DNA of 64,000 nucleotides from assembly GCA_019058515.1 (NCBI GenBank), contig JAHPYY010000111.1, forward strand, positions 25,749 through 89,748. The letters run 5' to 3'. Positions 1 through 8,887 of this stretch are shown piece after piece. Origin of the DNA: Promethearchaeota archaeon (GTDB lineage Archaea; Asgardarchaeota; Lokiarchaeia; Sigynarchaeales; SOKP01). Within the stretch, counting starts at the first letter, position 1, and each line of letters opens with the position of its first letter. Made by a program: the position numbers and the translations under genes. Below the pieces are notes generated by a model. It saw only the letters and a list, made by a program, of their open reading frames with translations. It searched no databases and had not been told where the DNA came from.

Positions 1-1
1 G

Positions 2-112
2 TACAGTTTCAAATCTAGAGATATTGGCGTTTTAAAATCCAAACCACTTTGTTGCCCGATGTGTGGACATACATTTTATTCTCCAAATTCTCTTAAAAAA
101 GAGTATTATTAA
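2..112 (+). CDS. 3' end of a zinc-ribbon protein (partial)
   Basis: An open frame enters from the left edge and stops at TAA 110-112, giving 36 residues. It contains the half-knuckle CPMCGH preceded by another Cys (CCPMCGH), followed by a short polar tail. This is what the C-terminal half of a zinc ribbon or rubredoxin-like knuckle looks like; the partner CxxC would lie outside the window. The main function of the protein cannot be read from this fragment. Frame choice rests on the Cys motif and on the absence of other long frames. Confidence 0.5.
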   Translation, partial: YSFKSRDIGVLKSKPLCCPMCGHTFYSPNSLKKEYY

Positions 113-155
113 CTCAAAGCAAAATTTATCTAGACACTGATCTAATGATATAAAC

Positions 156-178
156 CATGGATTAAAGATGAATCCATG
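156..178. repeat. Short perfect inverted repeat
   Basis: CATGGATT and AATCCATG form a perfect 8-bp inverted repeat around a 7-nt loop, between the partial gene and the 732-residue gene. It is not followed by a long T run, so it is not an obvious terminator. It may be a transcript hairpin or an operator. No further support is visible. Confidence 0.3.
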
Positions 179-295
179 AATTCTAGGATAAAAGTTTTTT
201 AACTAAGTTTTTTTATTTTATTTTACCTCAGAAATTATTTATTAATCCATAAATAACATAGATTTTGTCAAAAATGGAAACCTAAGGGATATAAT

Positions 296-2494
296 ATGGC
301 TAGAAAAAAAGATAAAGATAAGAAAAAGCCAGAAGAAACTAAAGGCGCATACGGCTGGGGAGAAGAAGAGAAAACCGAAGAACTTGCTGCTGAAGGATTA
401 AAAAGAACAGATATGGATGAAGGAAGAGTAGAACTCGTCGATAGAGATTTATCTACTCCAGTAATTGAGACTTACGATAAAGATACTGGAGAAATTGAAG
501 GTGCAGTTTTACTAAAAGACGGAAATCGAGAAGGATTACTGGCACAAGTGAAGATAATCGAAGAGGTGAGCGTAGAGCAAGACCACTACGCCAGTCTTGA
601 ATCAATAGGCTTTAACGGTAAATTAAATGTAGAAAATCCGAGTTCGAAGGATAGATTATGGGATATAGACATTAAGCTTAAAAACATCGAATCTACCAAT
701 CTAAAATCAGACGAGATCTCAATTAGAGAACTTGGAGTTGATGAGGACGACAATGTAGATTCTCGGGAATTTGAAATAACTGGTGAAGCGAAAAACTTAC
801 TGTTAATTAAAGAATTTATCAATACATTACCTAATGCAGATGATATTCTAAATATTAGCGACATCGAAACCGAATTATTAAAAATTAGGGATAAAACCAG
901 CGAAGACGTTAAAATCACGAAAAAAGAAACTTATAGTGAAGATGAGGAGGAGGAGGAAGAAGAGGACGAGGATTACGACGCGGGAGCGGAAGAATATAGC
1001 TTAGAATCTTACGGAATATCTATTGATAAAGAAAATACAGTAACATTCGCTATAGCTATGAGGAGTTTGTTTGAAAAACCACTTGCAAATGTTAAGGTTA
1101 CGAAAACCATCCTAAACGAGTTCGATAAACCAAGAATTGTGGATACTACAATAGGTAAAGCCGATCAAGAAGGAGACACGATTGTCTGGACTATAGATCG
1201 CCTTGAACCAGAAACCACTGCGCTATTGAAGTTTACTTGTACAATCACAGTTAACGATATCGATGCTCGAAAAACGGGACCAATTGAAGTAGAGTATCAA
1301 GCCGCTTCCTCGTTTGCTGGAGGGATGGAAATTGATCAATTCGACGCATATACGAGAAATCGATTTTACGTAGAAAAAGTGGAACGAGACGAGGAACCTG
1401 GCGTATGGGACTGTAAACTAGTCTTTGCAAATACCTCCGAGTTTATTTTGGGACTTTTTAACGCAGATGTATACGCCACTGACGATGCATCCACCAAATT
1501 TGTCGACATTGATCCCGAAGAAGTACCAAGGCTACCTGCAGGTGCAGAGTGGCATTCCACTAAATGGCAATACGAAAGCGATGATTTTCCCCAGTTTAGA
1601 AAGAAAATAGAATTCAGAGTCGTACCTGATTTTCAAACCATTGTAAACGGGGCTATAAGCATTGGAGAAGTGGAGCTTGCGATCGCTAGCATCACCGGCT
1701 CAGTAGTGTATAGCCTTAAAGAAGAAATTCCTGAGAGAGAAGAAGAAGCTGAAGAAGTCGAAGAAGCACCCCTTATTATTGTACCTACCTTTAAAGAACA
1801 GAATGTCTGGGCTTCACTAAAGATGGCAAATAACGGTTCAGCTCCATTAAACGAGGTTTCAATTGTACAACAATTTTTCACGGATGAGTTCCAACCACCC
1901 AACTCAGATGAAATAAAATTAATTTGGAACGGGGGAGAAGTGGAATTAGATTCCTCCGCAGTTAGCACGGGAGGAAACGAACTCAGAATAGAGCTCACCG
2001 ACCTTAAAGATTCCAGTACGGGCATGCTTGACCCAGAAGGCGAAATTGAATTTCAATATCCGATTCATTCAATTAATCCTGCAGTAGAATCCCGGTTCGA
2101 GTCAGAAATAGTGTATGTTGCAAATACATTTCCACAATCCGAAGAACTTGAATTTCGACCGGTCGTTCCAATCATCGAGGCAGTACATATACGTCGCAAA
2201 TTTCGTGTTGGAAAGGAAGTGGTTCCAATCTCAAGCCTCGGAGACTACCAAATTATACTTTATGTTGAGAATATCTCCGAGAGCCCACTTGAAAATTTCG
2301 TCCTATTAGATAAAGTGCCTGATAATTTTGAATACGGGGATTATTCAGTTGAACCTGAAATAACCGATGAAGTCGGCTCTGATACCCTTAAGTGGGAATT
2401 AGATCCATTAGAAGAAGGCGATAAATTGGAAATCACTTACGAGATTCACGGCAAGGGCGATTACAAACCATCCGATGCGCAAGTAGCGTATTAA
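296..2494 (+). CDS. Large acidic protein with DUF11/CARDB-like beta-sandwich repeats
   Basis: A 732-residue protein, very acidic, with a Lys-rich start (MARKKDKDKKK) and no signal peptide or membrane segment, so it is predicted to be cytosolic. Several stretches resemble DUF11/CARDB immunoglobulin-like modules. One is near residues 240-340 and one at the C terminus, about residues 640-720, where LYVENISESPLENFVLLDKV is followed by a WELDPLEEGDKLEITYEI-type strand. Two Glu-rich linkers separate the modules (about residues 215-230 and 480-500). Such modules normally occur in secreted archaeal proteins, so a cytosolic copy is unusual. It stands alone. Function is unknown; a scaffold role is only a guess. 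Confidence 0.8.
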   Translation: MARKKDKDKKKPEETKGAYGWGEEEKTEELAAEGLKRTDMDEGRVELVDRDLSTPVIETYDKDTGEIEGAVLLKDGNREGLLAQVKIIEEVSVEQDHYASLESIGFNGKLNVENPSSKDRLWDIDIKLKNIESTNLKSDEISIRELGVDEDDNVDSREFEITGEAKNLLLIKEFINTLPNADDILNISDIETELLKIRDKTSEDVKITKKETYSEDEEEEEEEDEDYDAGAEEYSLESYGISIDKENTVTFAIAMRSLFEKPLANVKVTKTILNEFDKPRIVDTTIGKADQEGDTIVWTIDRLEPETTALLKFTCTITVNDIDARKTGPIEVEYQAASSFAGGMEIDQFDAYTRNRFYVEKVERDEEPGVWDCKLVFANTSEFILGLFNADVYATDDASTKFVDIDPEEVPRLPAGAEWHSTKWQYESDDFPQFRKKIEFRVVPDFQTIVNGAISIGEVELAIASITGSVVYSLKEEIPEREEEAEEVEEAPLIIVPTFKEQNVWASLKMANNGSAPLNEVSIVQQFFTDEFQPPNSDEIKLIWNGGEVELDSSAVSTGGNELRIELTDLKDSSTGMLDPEGEIEFQYPIHSINPAVESRFESEIVYVANTFPQSEELEFRPVVPIIEAVHIRRKFRVGKEVVPISSLGDYQIILYVENISESPLENFVLLDKVPDNFEYGDYSVEPEITDEVGSDTLKWELDPLEEGDKLEITYEIHGKGDYKPSDAQVAY

Positions 2495-2620
2495 TCTACA
2501 TTAAAATTAATTTTAATTTTTTTATCTATTTTTATATTATTTTTGTAAGTCTTGTCAAAATTCAAGACAATATTTTGAAATAAAATAAAAATTGAGTTAG
2601 GCTTAAGATCGCTATAATAT

Positions 2621-2812
2621 CTACTTTCTATCTGTAATCACAAGGATATCATCAAGAGAGATATAAGATTGGTTATTGTTTTTGTCTTCTAGAATCAAAA
2701 TATCTGTTTCAGTAATAGATTTTATTACTCCAGCAAATTCTTTGTTAATATCTTTGATATAAATATAAACATAGTGATCAATTAAATCCTTTACAATTTG
2801 TTTCGGAATCAT
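2621..2812 (-). CDS. Small Sm-like (LSm fold) protein
   Basis: A 63-residue protein. After an N-terminal helix (about residues 1-12) come strand-like blocks YVYIYIKDINKEFAGVIKSI and DILILEDKNNNQSYISLDDILVI. That order and length fit the Sm fold: an alpha helix, five strands, and a final ISLDDILVI strand of the Sm2 type. Archaeal LSm proteins bind U-rich RNA as rings. The usual Sm1 residues (Asp, Asn) are only partly present, so this is a divergent or LSm-like member rather than a canonical SmAP. It is a single gene between two + strand genes. Confidence 0.5.
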   Translation of the reverse strand: MIPKQIVKDLIDHYVYIYIKDINKEFAGVIKSITETDILILEDKNNNQSYISLDDILVITDRK

Positions 2813-3000
2813 ACCAATCTCTTGTTTTTTTAGTTTTGACCTTTATTTTATGAAAAGTGACTTAAATCTATTATATGTAAAGTGATGTGCAAGTTAATAT
2901 ATTTTTTACTCCCTAGTTTTGTTATCAAAACTAATAAATAACCGTTATTTTTCTATATTTTTAGGAATATAGAGACTTGACAGAAGTATAAGATGATACG

Positions 3001-4320
3001 ATGATCCGAAAAAGATTTCACTTAGACTGGATTTTCGAGTGTTCCGACGCAGTACTTGCCTGCTCGGCTCTACGATACAAGAATAAGGAATATTTGGTGT
3101 TTGGAGGACACGATAAAACCCTTTACTTGATGGATACAGAAGAAGGAATGGAAATTATTGACGAGGTGAACTTCGACGGCTGGGTTCGATGCATTTATGT
3201 AATTGACATAGATAGAGACAATAACCAAGAAGTACTGGTTGGTTCTGGCGATGGAAGCTTCTTAGTAGTGAAAAACGATACCACTACTGACAAATTCGTA
3301 GGAATTCTAAGGTATCATTCAGATGGAAAAGTTCTTTGTTGTACAGCCGGCGAATTTGCAAATAATGGAGAGGTTCAGTTAATTTTTGGAGGAGAAGATA
3401 AAACTTTAAAAATTTTTAGCAGTATAGAGTCCAAAAATCCAGATTTTACGCTATATTACGATTCTTGGGTAACTGTTTGCGCGTTGGGACACCTAAAGCT
3501 ACCAGACTCTAGAAAACCTCAACTATGTTTAATTGTGGGAACTAAAACGGGAATTCTTCAAGTAATTCGCATGATCGATGGTAAACCGGATATTTGTTGG
3601 CAGCGAGATTTCAACTCACAAATTAATGTGATCCAAATTGGTGATGTGGCACACGATGGTTACAACGAAATTGTGTTAGCAACAGACGATTCATATATCA
3701 AAATAATTGATTCATTAGGTAAAAACCTTAAATACATTAAAGTACATAACGGTCGTCCTTTATCGATCGTTATTGAAGATGTGGATGGTGATAACGCCAA
3801 TGAAATTATTGCGGGTTGCGCCGACGGATCGCTTAAGGTGTACGAAAACACTTCCAAGGATTCTACGGATTTTCGCCTAAAATGGAAAACTAAAGTGTCT
3901 ACTTCCATAAAGGATATGTTCATTATCGACGATTCAGTAGGAGGGATAAAGCACATTATTTTTGGGGGATACGATAGGACTATAAGACAAGTTACGGATT
4001 TTGAATGGGGAAAGAAACCTACACTTGATGTTCCAAAGTACATCGAACCACCTAAAGTATCTAACGCTCAAAAAAGAAGAGATGCGAAAAGAGAAAGAAA
4101 ATTAAAACCAATTCCCACGAATTTAAGGGGTTTTATAATAGGTATTTTCAAAAAACACAAATTTTTAAACTCTTTAGATGTTCTCAAGCAAGAGTTAAGT
4201 GATATAGGATATTCGGATGATGTTATAAAAAATGAGATCGAGATATTAAAATCTGAAGATCATATTAAACAAGAAGAACAGAATCTGAAAGTTTGGGTTA
4301 TAAACAAGGATTTGGTTTAA
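3001..4320 (+). CDS. FG-GAP/WD-type beta-propeller protein with C-terminal helical domain
   Basis: A 439-residue protein with no signal peptide. Residues 1-335 hold about seven repeats of the kind LVFGGHDKTLYLMD, VLVGSGDGSFLVV, LIFGGEDKTLKIF, IVLATDDSYIKII and IIAGCADGSLKVY, with Asp-rich loops (DIDRDNNQEV, DVDGDNANEI) typical of FG-GAP/ITFG2/BBS-type propellers. A basic linker at about residues 350-370 leads to a 70-residue helical C terminus that could be a winged helix. Eukaryotic relatives of this architecture act in membrane trafficking and nutrient signalling; that link is inference. The gene ends 25 bp from the end of a convergent longin-like gene. Confidence 0.75.
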   Translation: MIRKRFHLDWIFECSDAVLACSALRYKNKEYLVFGGHDKTLYLMDTEEGMEIIDEVNFDGWVRCIYVIDIDRDNNQEVLVGSGDGSFLVVKNDTTTDKFVGILRYHSDGKVLCCTAGEFANNGEVQLIFGGEDKTLKIFSSIESKNPDFTLYYDSWVTVCALGHLKLPDSRKPQLCLIVGTKTGILQVIRMIDGKPDICWQRDFNSQINVIQIGDVAHDGYNEIVLATDDSYIKIIDSLGKNLKYIKVHNGRPLSIVIEDVDGDNANEIIAGCADGSLKVYENTSKDSTDFRLKWKTKVSTSIKDMFIIDDSVGGIKHIIFGGYDRTIRQVTDFEWGKKPTLDVPKYIEPPKVSNAQKRRDAKRERKLKPIPTNLRGFIIGIFKKHKFLNSLDVLKQELSDIGYSDDVIKNEIEILKSEDHIKQEEQNLKVWVINKDLV

Positions 4321-4345
4321 TGACGAATTTTTTGTCACATCATTT

Positions 4346-4801
4346 TTACATAAAAAAATTCCTCATTTCATCGGAAAATGGTTTGAATTGGTCTAGCTCC
4401 GTAAAATCTTTGTGATTGTACTTCTGTTTGAACAATTCTATAATGGGAGTAGCTTTTTCGAAAAATTTCCTTACAAATTTATCAGCGTTCTTTCTTTTTC
4501 TCTCTACAAGTCCGTATAAAATAACAGGTTCTTCCTCATTGTTATCAGATGGTTGAATTAAATTAATTTTAAATATAAAGAGGAAGTTCTGCATTTCTAA
4601 ATATTCCAATGATGTGTTGCCAAAAGCACTCTCTGCAAAAGTTGTTATGGCTGAAATAAAAGCACTTCTTAAATCTACATCTGTGCTTCTTGCATCTTTT
4701 ACAACGGGCAATTTTTTGAATTTATGGTTGACTAAAAGAAAACCTCTGAAAACTATGCCTATTTCGTATAGATCTTTCATAATACCCGTCTCAGATTGCA
4801 A
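4346..4801 (-). CDS. Longin-like / small-GTPase-regulator-fold protein
   Basis: A 151-residue soluble protein. An N-terminal strand block (LYEIGIVFRGFLLVNHKF) is followed by a helix containing DVDLRSAFISAITTFAESAF. A second strand pair (LEYLEMQNFLFIFKI and VILYGLVERKRK) leads into a C-terminal helix ending FKQKY. This beta-helix-beta-helix plan and the 'DLRSAFISAI..FA' signature resemble longin or roadblock-like domains that are abundant in Asgard genomes and act with small GTPases. Identification is by pattern only. It lies tail-to-tail with the propeller gene. MKDLYEIG (Met8) is an alternative start. Confidence 0.5.
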   Translation of the reverse strand: MQSETGIMKDLYEIGIVFRGFLLVNHKFKKLPVVKDARSTDVDLRSAFISAITTFAESAFGNTSLEYLEMQNFLFIFKINLIQPSDNNEEEPVILYGLVERKRKNADKFVRKFFEKATPIIELFKQKYNHKDFTELDQFKPFSDEMRNFFM

Positions 4802-4940
4802 GAATACTTGAATAAATACAGATGCTAAAGTTTAATAGAGAACTAATTTGGAATTATAAACTATTTATTTAGATTACCATAGAAAACTAAGTATTTATTT
4901 TTATAATATTTTATTACGGGCGTAAACAAATCAATAAAAA

Positions 4941-5747
4941 TTATAATTCCCCCTTTTTTTCAAGAATAATCACCTCTTGAGGACATTTGGAAACACATAC
5001 CCCACATCCAAAGCATTTCTTTGGGTCGAAATTAAGGTGCATTTTTACAAGCCTTCTAGCCCCAAAATAACACCACTGCTCACAAGTTCCACAATTTGTA
5101 CATTTTTCAAGATTAGTGGAAGCTATAAAATCGCTTTTAACAATATGGGGTGCACCATGCTTTAAGAAGTTCTTTAGCACTATACAACAACAAGGACAGC
5201 AATTACAAATGACATAATAAAATTCGGGGCTTGGAAAATAAATAAATTGATGAACTAACCCTCTCTCTTCAGTCGCTCGGAGTAAATTCCTTATTTCTTC
5301 TTTTGAAACGCGTTTTAACCTTTCAGATTTGAAGGGGATTTCTCTTAACGATTTACCGTACCCTACATGTATACACGTATAGAGTGGATTATCGCAATTA
5401 GGTTCATTGTACTTTCTCTGAACGCTTCGGCAATAACACCAACCAATACCAGTTACATTAGATTTCTCTAATAGCGCTTCAATTTCTTGGGTGGGTAAAA
5501 ATTTTGTATCTACATCGATATTTATATTTAAAGGTAAAACTCGACCTCCCCAACGATTTCTTATTAGATATTTATTTAGGATTCCCATGGAATAAATATT
5601 GAAGCGTAAATCTATTCTCCTCAAAAATTCTAAAAGAGAGACCTCGAATAATCCGAAAATTCCAGAAAGTAATTTTCCTAACGATGTTGATTTTTGAAGT
5701 AGACGATCGACCCAATGGTATTTCTTAATTTTCGAGAGGTTTGACAT
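4941..5747 (-). CDS. 4Fe-4S ferredoxin-type protein with extra Cys-rich domain
   Basis: A 268-residue protein. The C terminus carries two 4Fe-4S motifs, CTNCGTCEQWCYFGA and CFGCGVCVSKCP, so a bacterial-type 2[4Fe-4S] ferredoxin domain is clear. The middle region (about residues 100-200) has further Cys clusters, GWCYCRS, CDNPLYTC and ICNCCPCCC, that could bind another cluster or metal. The N-terminal 60 residues are helical with no transmembrane segment. It probably passes electrons between soluble enzymes; no partner gene is adjacent. Homologous 4Fe-4S proteins with the CNCCPCCC block are found in anaerobes, but the specific role is not known to me. Confidence 0.75.
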   Translation of the reverse strand: MSNLSKIKKYHWVDRLLQKSTSLGKLLSGIFGLFEVSLLEFLRRIDLRFNIYSMGILNKYLIRNRWGGRVLPLNINIDVDTKFLPTQEIEALLEKSNVTGIGWCYCRSVQRKYNEPNCDNPLYTCIHVGYGKSLREIPFKSERLKRVSKEEIRNLLRATEERGLVHQFIYFPSPEFYYVICNCCPCCCIVLKNFLKHGAPHIVKSDFIASTNLEKCTNCGTCEQWCYFGARRLVKMHLNFDPKKCFGCGVCVSKCPQEVIILEKKGEL

Positions 5748-5847
5748 ATTAGATAAATTGTCACGATACTAAAAACAGTAATTTTAAGTAATCTTTATTG
5801 TTTGGGTTTTGCTTGAAAGATTAGCTAATAATACTCGTTTTTTCAAG

Positions 5848-6657
5848 TTAGGAGCAATACAAAACAAAATTGTGAGAATTGGTATAAAGTTTAAAATTTG
5901 GTAGATTAGAGCTCTCCTCTCTTAAAATTGAAAATTCAATTTTGTTCTGAGGAATCCCTGTGAGACTTTGATAAAAATTTAGATTTCTACGCAACGATTC
6001 AAGTGAGATCTGCATGGTGGTTTCTTTCACTAGTTCTATACTACTTGGAATTTTCAAGCAAAAGAATTTTTGAGTTTTTACGCCTTTCAACTTAAGGAAG
6101 TCAATTAATTCATAGGTACGAACCGAGGGTATTGTTTCAAAAGGATCGATAATTTTTCTACAAAGAAAACTTAAATTATCGTTTTCTATATTACGGAAAA
6201 TAAAACACTTTAATACTATATCGTAAAATACGTGAAACTGGTTATTGCAATCCTTCCAAAACAAAATCACTTGTAGGAATTCGTTGTCAATTACATCGTT
6301 GACAAGTAGTTCGCGATTATATTTCTGTTGTAGCGCTTCCTCAATAATAAAATTGAAATTTTGGGGAGTTGAATCAATAAGATTAATGATTTTTACATTG
6401 TAATTTGGATCGTTTAGTAGACTCCACCGAATTAGCTTCTTTCCAGCTTTTGGAAAGAATTGGTAAATTAATTTTAAGACTTGGTATCTTAAATCGTTAT
6501 TATTATGATTTAAAATGAGATGTTCTAACTTATCATAAGTAGCACTGCTACTAAAATCACAACCCTTCAATTCTGAGAGAATTTTAAGCTTTTCATCATC
6601 TGAAATTGTATTGTTAAGAGCGTATATGATAGAATTCGACAGGCTTTTGTTTGACAT
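5848..6657 (-). CDS. Hypothetical helical (HEAT-like) protein
   Basis: A 269-residue soluble protein that I do not recognise. Residues 1-180 are predicted to be strings of amphipathic helices (LRYQVLKLIYQFF, GKKLIRWSLLND, LQVILFWKDC) of the length seen in HEAT or ARM repeats. The last 90 residues are more strand-like. No catalytic motif is visible. A second unrecognised helical-repeat protein lies nearby at 9692-10234. The gene stands alone with about 200 bp of AT-rich sequence upstream. Confidence 0.6.
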   Translation of the reverse strand: MSNKSLSNSIIYALNNTISDDEKLKILSELKGCDFSSSATYDKLEHLILNHNNNDLRYQVLKLIYQFFPKAGKKLIRWSLLNDPNYNVKIINLIDSTPQNFNFIIEEALQQKYNRELLVNDVIDNEFLQVILFWKDCNNQFHVFYDIVLKCFIFRNIENDNLSFLCRKIIDPFETIPSVRTYELIDFLKLKGVKTQKFFCLKIPSSIELVKETTMQISLESLRRNLNFYQSLTGIPQNKIEFSILREESSNLPNFKLYTNSHNFVLYCS

Positions 6658-6855
6658 CAGATACTATAAGTTCAAATGTGGGTGAATAGTTTCGAGTAAT
6701 AATTAAAAAATGCTTGAATCTATATAAAGAAAAAATGGTAAATAGCTTAATTTCTAGAAGTATATCCACTTCTTGGTATCGAATGACACGCTACTTGTTT
6801 CTTAGTGTCACCTTCAAACATACTCTCAATTAAACCAGCAGTAGAAATAACAATT

Positions 6856-7707
6856 CTACGCAGTTGACATAGGTAAATCGTCCGGATTTTGCCCTTCCAT
6901 AATATACTCGTGCCTTTTTCTTAGTAAATCTTTCCACCAAGATAAATCGTCGGTCACTATATAAAATCGGTTTTTTTTAATGCCATCAAAAGTTTTTTCT
7001 GCTATTATATCGCAAGTAATACCTGTCGTTAGAACCTTTCGAAGTCTCCTCAATCTTCTTTTAGTCACGCTTGCAATCTCCTTTTGTTGGTTCGTTAATT
7101 CTATAGGCCTATGAGCTTCTGATTCGGATAGTTGCGTATTGGCATAAGAGGGGCAAACAACTGACACATTCACGTTAGCTTTTAATTCATTTAGCTCAGA
7201 GTAAAGAGTTTCTGATAGAGCAACAATTGCTTTTTTGGTAATTCCGTATATTCCTTGACCAGGTAATAATCCCGTAATGGAAGCAGTATTAATTATATGG
7301 CTTTCTATTTGCTGTTTTAGAAGGATCGGGACGAAAACTTTGACACCATAAATTACACCCCACAGATTGACACCTAAAAGCCAATTCCAATCTTCTATGG
7401 TATGTTCCCACAAATAGTTTGTAGTGAAAACACCAGCGTTATTAAACAACATGTGGATTTCATTAAATCGATCCAAAGTCTTGTCAGCTAAAGATTGAAC
7501 ATCTTTGTACTTGGAAACATCAGTCTTCACTAGTAATATGTCATCATCTTGTGCGTTTATCTCTCTTCTTGTTTTTATTAGTTTTTCTTTGTCAATATCA
7601 GCTAATACTACCTTCATTCCTTCGTCGACGCATTTAACTGCAAGAGCGTGTCCAATTCCGCTTGCTGCACCAGTAATTACGGCTATTTTATTTTTAAATT
7701 CATTCAT
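6856..7707 (-). CDS. Short-chain dehydrogenase/reductase
   Basis: A 283-residue classical SDR. The nucleotide-binding motif TGAASGIG is at residues 12-19, NNAG at 89-92, and the catalytic set is Ser143, Tyr154 and Lys158 in SITGLLPGQGIYGITK. Asp37 at the end of the second strand (VVLADID) suggests NAD(H) preference. The length is 30-40 residues above the 250 core, with a helical C terminus. The substrate cannot be assigned; relatives oxidise or reduce hydroxy groups on lipids or secondary alcohols. It is transcribed away from the alpha/beta hydrolase gene at 7993, with which it shares a 285-bp intergenic region. Confidence 0.9.
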   Translation of the reverse strand: MNEFKNKIAVITGAASGIGHALAVKCVDEGMKVVLADIDKEKLIKTRREINAQDDDILLVKTDVSKYKDVQSLADKTLDRFNEIHMLFNNAGVFTTNYLWEHTIEDWNWLLGVNLWGVIYGVKVFVPILLKQQIESHIINTASITGLLPGQGIYGITKKAIVALSETLYSELNELKANVNVSVVCPSYANTQLSESEAHRPIELTNQQKEIASVTKRRLRRLRKVLTTGITCDIIAEKTFDGIKKNRFYIVTDDLSWWKDLLRKRHEYIMEGQNPDDLPMSTA

Positions 7708-7944
7708 TTTATTTGTATAAAGATGTAATGGTTCTAATAAGATTATTTAAAATGTAATAAAATTATAATTCCCAAGAAAATTAAAAATCTATTGGGAAAT
7801 CATCGGGATTTATTTTGTAAATTCATAATATTTTATAGCTAAAGTCAGGATAAATGTTGTAAAATCTTAAGATTTTAATTTATATTTTAAATATTAATTT
7901 TAGAAATATCTTAATCTAATTTATTCGTAGTAAAATGTTATAAA

Positions 7945-7960
7945 ATTAGGTGTACCTAAT
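7945..7960. promoter_or_regulatory. 16-bp palindrome upstream of hydrolase gene (candidate operator)
   Basis: ATTAGGT and ACCTAAT form a perfect 7-2-7 inverted repeat 33 bp before the hydrolase start, beside an AT-rich stretch that could be its TATA region. Position and symmetry fit binding of a dimeric repressor. No cognate regulator is adjacent, so the assignment is inferred from symmetry alone. Confidence 0.4.
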
Positions 7961-7992
7961 ATTTATAATTAAAAAAATCTATTATTTGCTTA

Positions 7993-8865
7993 ATGACTGA
8001 TAATGAAATTAAGTTTCCCGATATTACAAATTTATCAGAGCAATGGCAATTTTTTAATAAAGCAATTCAAAGTTTTAATAAATTCACTCTTGAAATTAAG
8101 GATCAACCTTGGGATTACTGGCGTTATGGTACTGGAGATAAAGCTTTGATTTTATTTCACGGAGCAATGATTGGACCAGAGATGTTCTTTTATCCTACTT
8201 ATACATTATCAGAAAAGTACAAAATCATAATCCCGTTTATACCCGATAATTTATCAAATACCAACGATTTGATCGCCGCGTTTAATGTCTTTATCAAACA
8301 AGAAAACATTAATCATGTAACTATCTTAGGTTATTCTTATGGGGGAGGGTTAGTTCAAGCGCTATTGGATTTCATACCCGAGAAAATAGATAGGGCAGTT
8401 TTAAGTCATACGGGAATGCTATGGGGTCGAGAAAAACCAAAAAGCATGAAGGTGTTAAAGCTACTGATTAAGTTAATCCCTTTATCTGTTCTAAAGAAGG
8501 CTTTACTAAAAAAGAGAATGCAAGAATATCCGAATGCTCCCTGGAACGACTTTTATCAAGAATATTTTAGTGGAAGAATGAATAATCTTAAAAAAATCAC
8601 TCTCTTCCGTTATTTATCCACCGCAAACGAATTCCTTAAAAATTATCAACTAAACGAACCGAAGGAACGGAGATATAAAGGAACAGTCATACTTTTAGGA
8701 ACTATCGGAGATGAAGACACATATCATCATTTTGATGCATTTCAAAAGATATTTCCCGATGCTTTGGAACATGTGTTTAGCGAATCGGGAGGACACCATT
8801 TTATATTCTTAAATCCTAAGAAGTACACAGCAGAGCTGTATAAGTTATTAAGATCTACTGAATAA
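7993..8865 (+). CDS. Alpha/beta hydrolase
   Basis: A 290-residue cytosolic alpha/beta hydrolase-fold protein. The oxyanion-hole HG motif is at residues 56-57 (LILFHGAMIG). The nucleophile elbow GYSYGG is at 113-118 with Ser115, and the C-terminal His is in GGHHFIF (His268). A candidate acid lies in the GTIGDEDTYHHF strand-loop. A variable cap sits around residues 140-220. The substrate is unknown; the family includes esterases, lipases and C-C hydrolases. It is preceded by a short palindrome at 7945-7960. Confidence 0.85.
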   Translation: MTDNEIKFPDITNLSEQWQFFNKAIQSFNKFTLEIKDQPWDYWRYGTGDKALILFHGAMIGPEMFFYPTYTLSEKYKIIIPFIPDNLSNTNDLIAAFNVFIKQENINHVTILGYSYGGGLVQALLDFIPEKIDRAVLSHTGMLWGREKPKSMKVLKLLIKLIPLSVLKKALLKKRMQEYPNAPWNDFYQEYFSGRMNNLKKITLFRYLSTANEFLKNYQLNEPKERRYKGTVILLGTIGDEDTYHHFDAFQKIFPDALEHVFSESGGHHFIFLNPKKYTAELYKLLRSTE

Positions 8866-8887
8866 AGTCAATATGAAAAACTATAAG

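Noticed and set aside
586..918. Antisense open frame of 110 codons within the acidic protein gene
   Set aside because: It is the Ser/Leu-rich mirror of the Glu/Asp-rich coding strand; no start context or motif.
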